The notes beneath the pieces were generated by a model. It worked only from the letters and a program-made list of their open reading frames with translations, was not told the DNA's origin and searched no databases. Of a stretch of DNA of 64,000 nt, positions 63,734 through 64,000 are shown in pieces. This stretch comes from Erwinia rhapontici (lineage in GTDB: Bacteria; Pseudomonadota; Gammaproteobacteria; Enterobacterales; Enterobacteriaceae), in assembly GCF_012271765.1 (NCBI RefSeq), contig NZ_VRKO01000016.1, forward strand, positions 248,001-312,000. Reading direction: 5' to 3'. How positions within the stretch are numbered: the first letter of the stretch is position 1; each line of letters starts with the position of its first letter. The position numbers and the translations under genes were made by a program.

Positions 63734-64000
63734 TTACTGGGCGCTGGCGCCGATCTCTTTATCCCAGCGGCTGAGCAACGCTTTGCGTTTGGCCGAGTCA
63801 CCGTAGGTTTTGAAGTCGTAATCGATCAGTTTGATATTCTCGAAGCGCGGCGCGTATTCCGATATCGCCGCATTTTTATTTGACGGAAGCTGGAAGGATT
63901 TGGCGTCTTTCATATGGGACTGTGCCTCCGCACTGAGTGCCCAGTCGTACCACACTTTGGCGGCGGCCAGGTTACGCGCCCCTTTCACAATCGACATGGA
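63734..64000 (-). CDS. afuA: ABC transporter binding protein, AfuA-like (3' part)
   Basis: This is the last 89 codons or so of a periplasmic binding protein of the iron/AfuA class; the gene continues past the window end. The visible part, GARNLAAAKVWYDWALSAEAQSHMKDAKSFQLPSNKNAA, is the conserved C-terminal helix region of these proteins. The ATG-like methionine at 63997 is internal, not the start. It is the first gene of the transporter operon. Confidence 0.8.
   Translation of the reverse strand, partial: SMSIVKGARNLAAAKVWYDWALSAEAQSHMKDAKSFQLPSNKNAAISEYAPRFENIKLIDYDFKTYGDSAKRKALLSRWDKEIGASAQ

Overview
The window looks like a chromosomal segment of a gamma-proteobacterium of the order Enterobacterales. 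The gene content (Amn, EntS/FepDGC/EntF/Fes, Gcd, CdaR, a PykA-type pyruvate kinase), an ERIC element, and GC-rich palindromic intergenic repeats suggest Erwiniaceae or a close relative. This placement is an inference from gene content, not a phylogeny.

Layout. (1) 1-9233: a galactan locus, with a binding protein (cut by the window edge), two MalF/MalG-type permeases, a periplasmic GH53 endogalactanase, a GH42 beta-galactosidase, a stand-alone PTS EIIB domain, a LamB-type porin and a LacI-type regulator. (2) 9287-11905: a chemoreceptor co-oriented with an orphan sugar-binding protein. (3) 12230-12888: a HigBA-type toxin-antitoxin pair with a perfect 18-bp inverted-repeat operator. (4) 12960-32930: a catechol siderophore locus in E. 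coli-like order (entS, fepDGC, entF, ybdZ, fes). EntF is replaced by a 2846-residue two-module synthetase with an epimerization domain, and fepA is replaced by two tandem FhuA/Fct-like receptors. This predicts a dihydroxybenzoate / D-amino acid / L-serine siderophore (chrysobactin or vanchrobactin type), not enterobactin. Genes for dihydroxybenzoate synthesis and fepB are not here. (5) 33065-39527: a DUF998 membrane protein, an AcoR-type sigma-54 activator, a lipoate-ligase-like protein and a 2,3-butanediol dehydrogenase with a near-consensus sigma-54 promoter. An island of repeats splits this group; it holds a 238-bp MITE-like insertion, a metallopeptidase pseudogene and a lipoprotein that resembles a type VI immunity protein.

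(6) 39739-41845: three AT-richer accessory genes (hydrolase, membrane protein, acetyltransferase). (7) 42102-47386: amn, an ERIC element, a LacI-family regulator with two tandem DNA-binding domains, a 76-bp-period palindromic repeat array, and a divergent Ula/Sga-type PTS (EIIA, EIIB, EIIC). (8) 47575-52486: a flavin monooxygenase, an MqsRA-like toxin-antitoxin candidate and the PQQ glucose dehydrogenase gcd. (9) 52520-57752: an apparent glycerate operon (GntP-type permease, glycerate kinase, pyruvate kinase, CdaR-type regulator). (10) 58028-59440: a compact module of an ABM-fold protein, an ACT-domain protein and an ArsR-type regulator. (11) 59572-64000: an AfuABC-like ABC importer with an inositol-monophosphatase-family phosphatase; the binding protein is cut by the window end.

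Taken together this is a plant- or environment-oriented accessory-rich region: pectin side-chain use, sugar chemotaxis, iron capture by a catechol peptide, acetoin/butanediol and glycerate use, and periplasmic glucose oxidation. No tRNA, rRNA, CRISPR array or intact insertion sequence was recognised.
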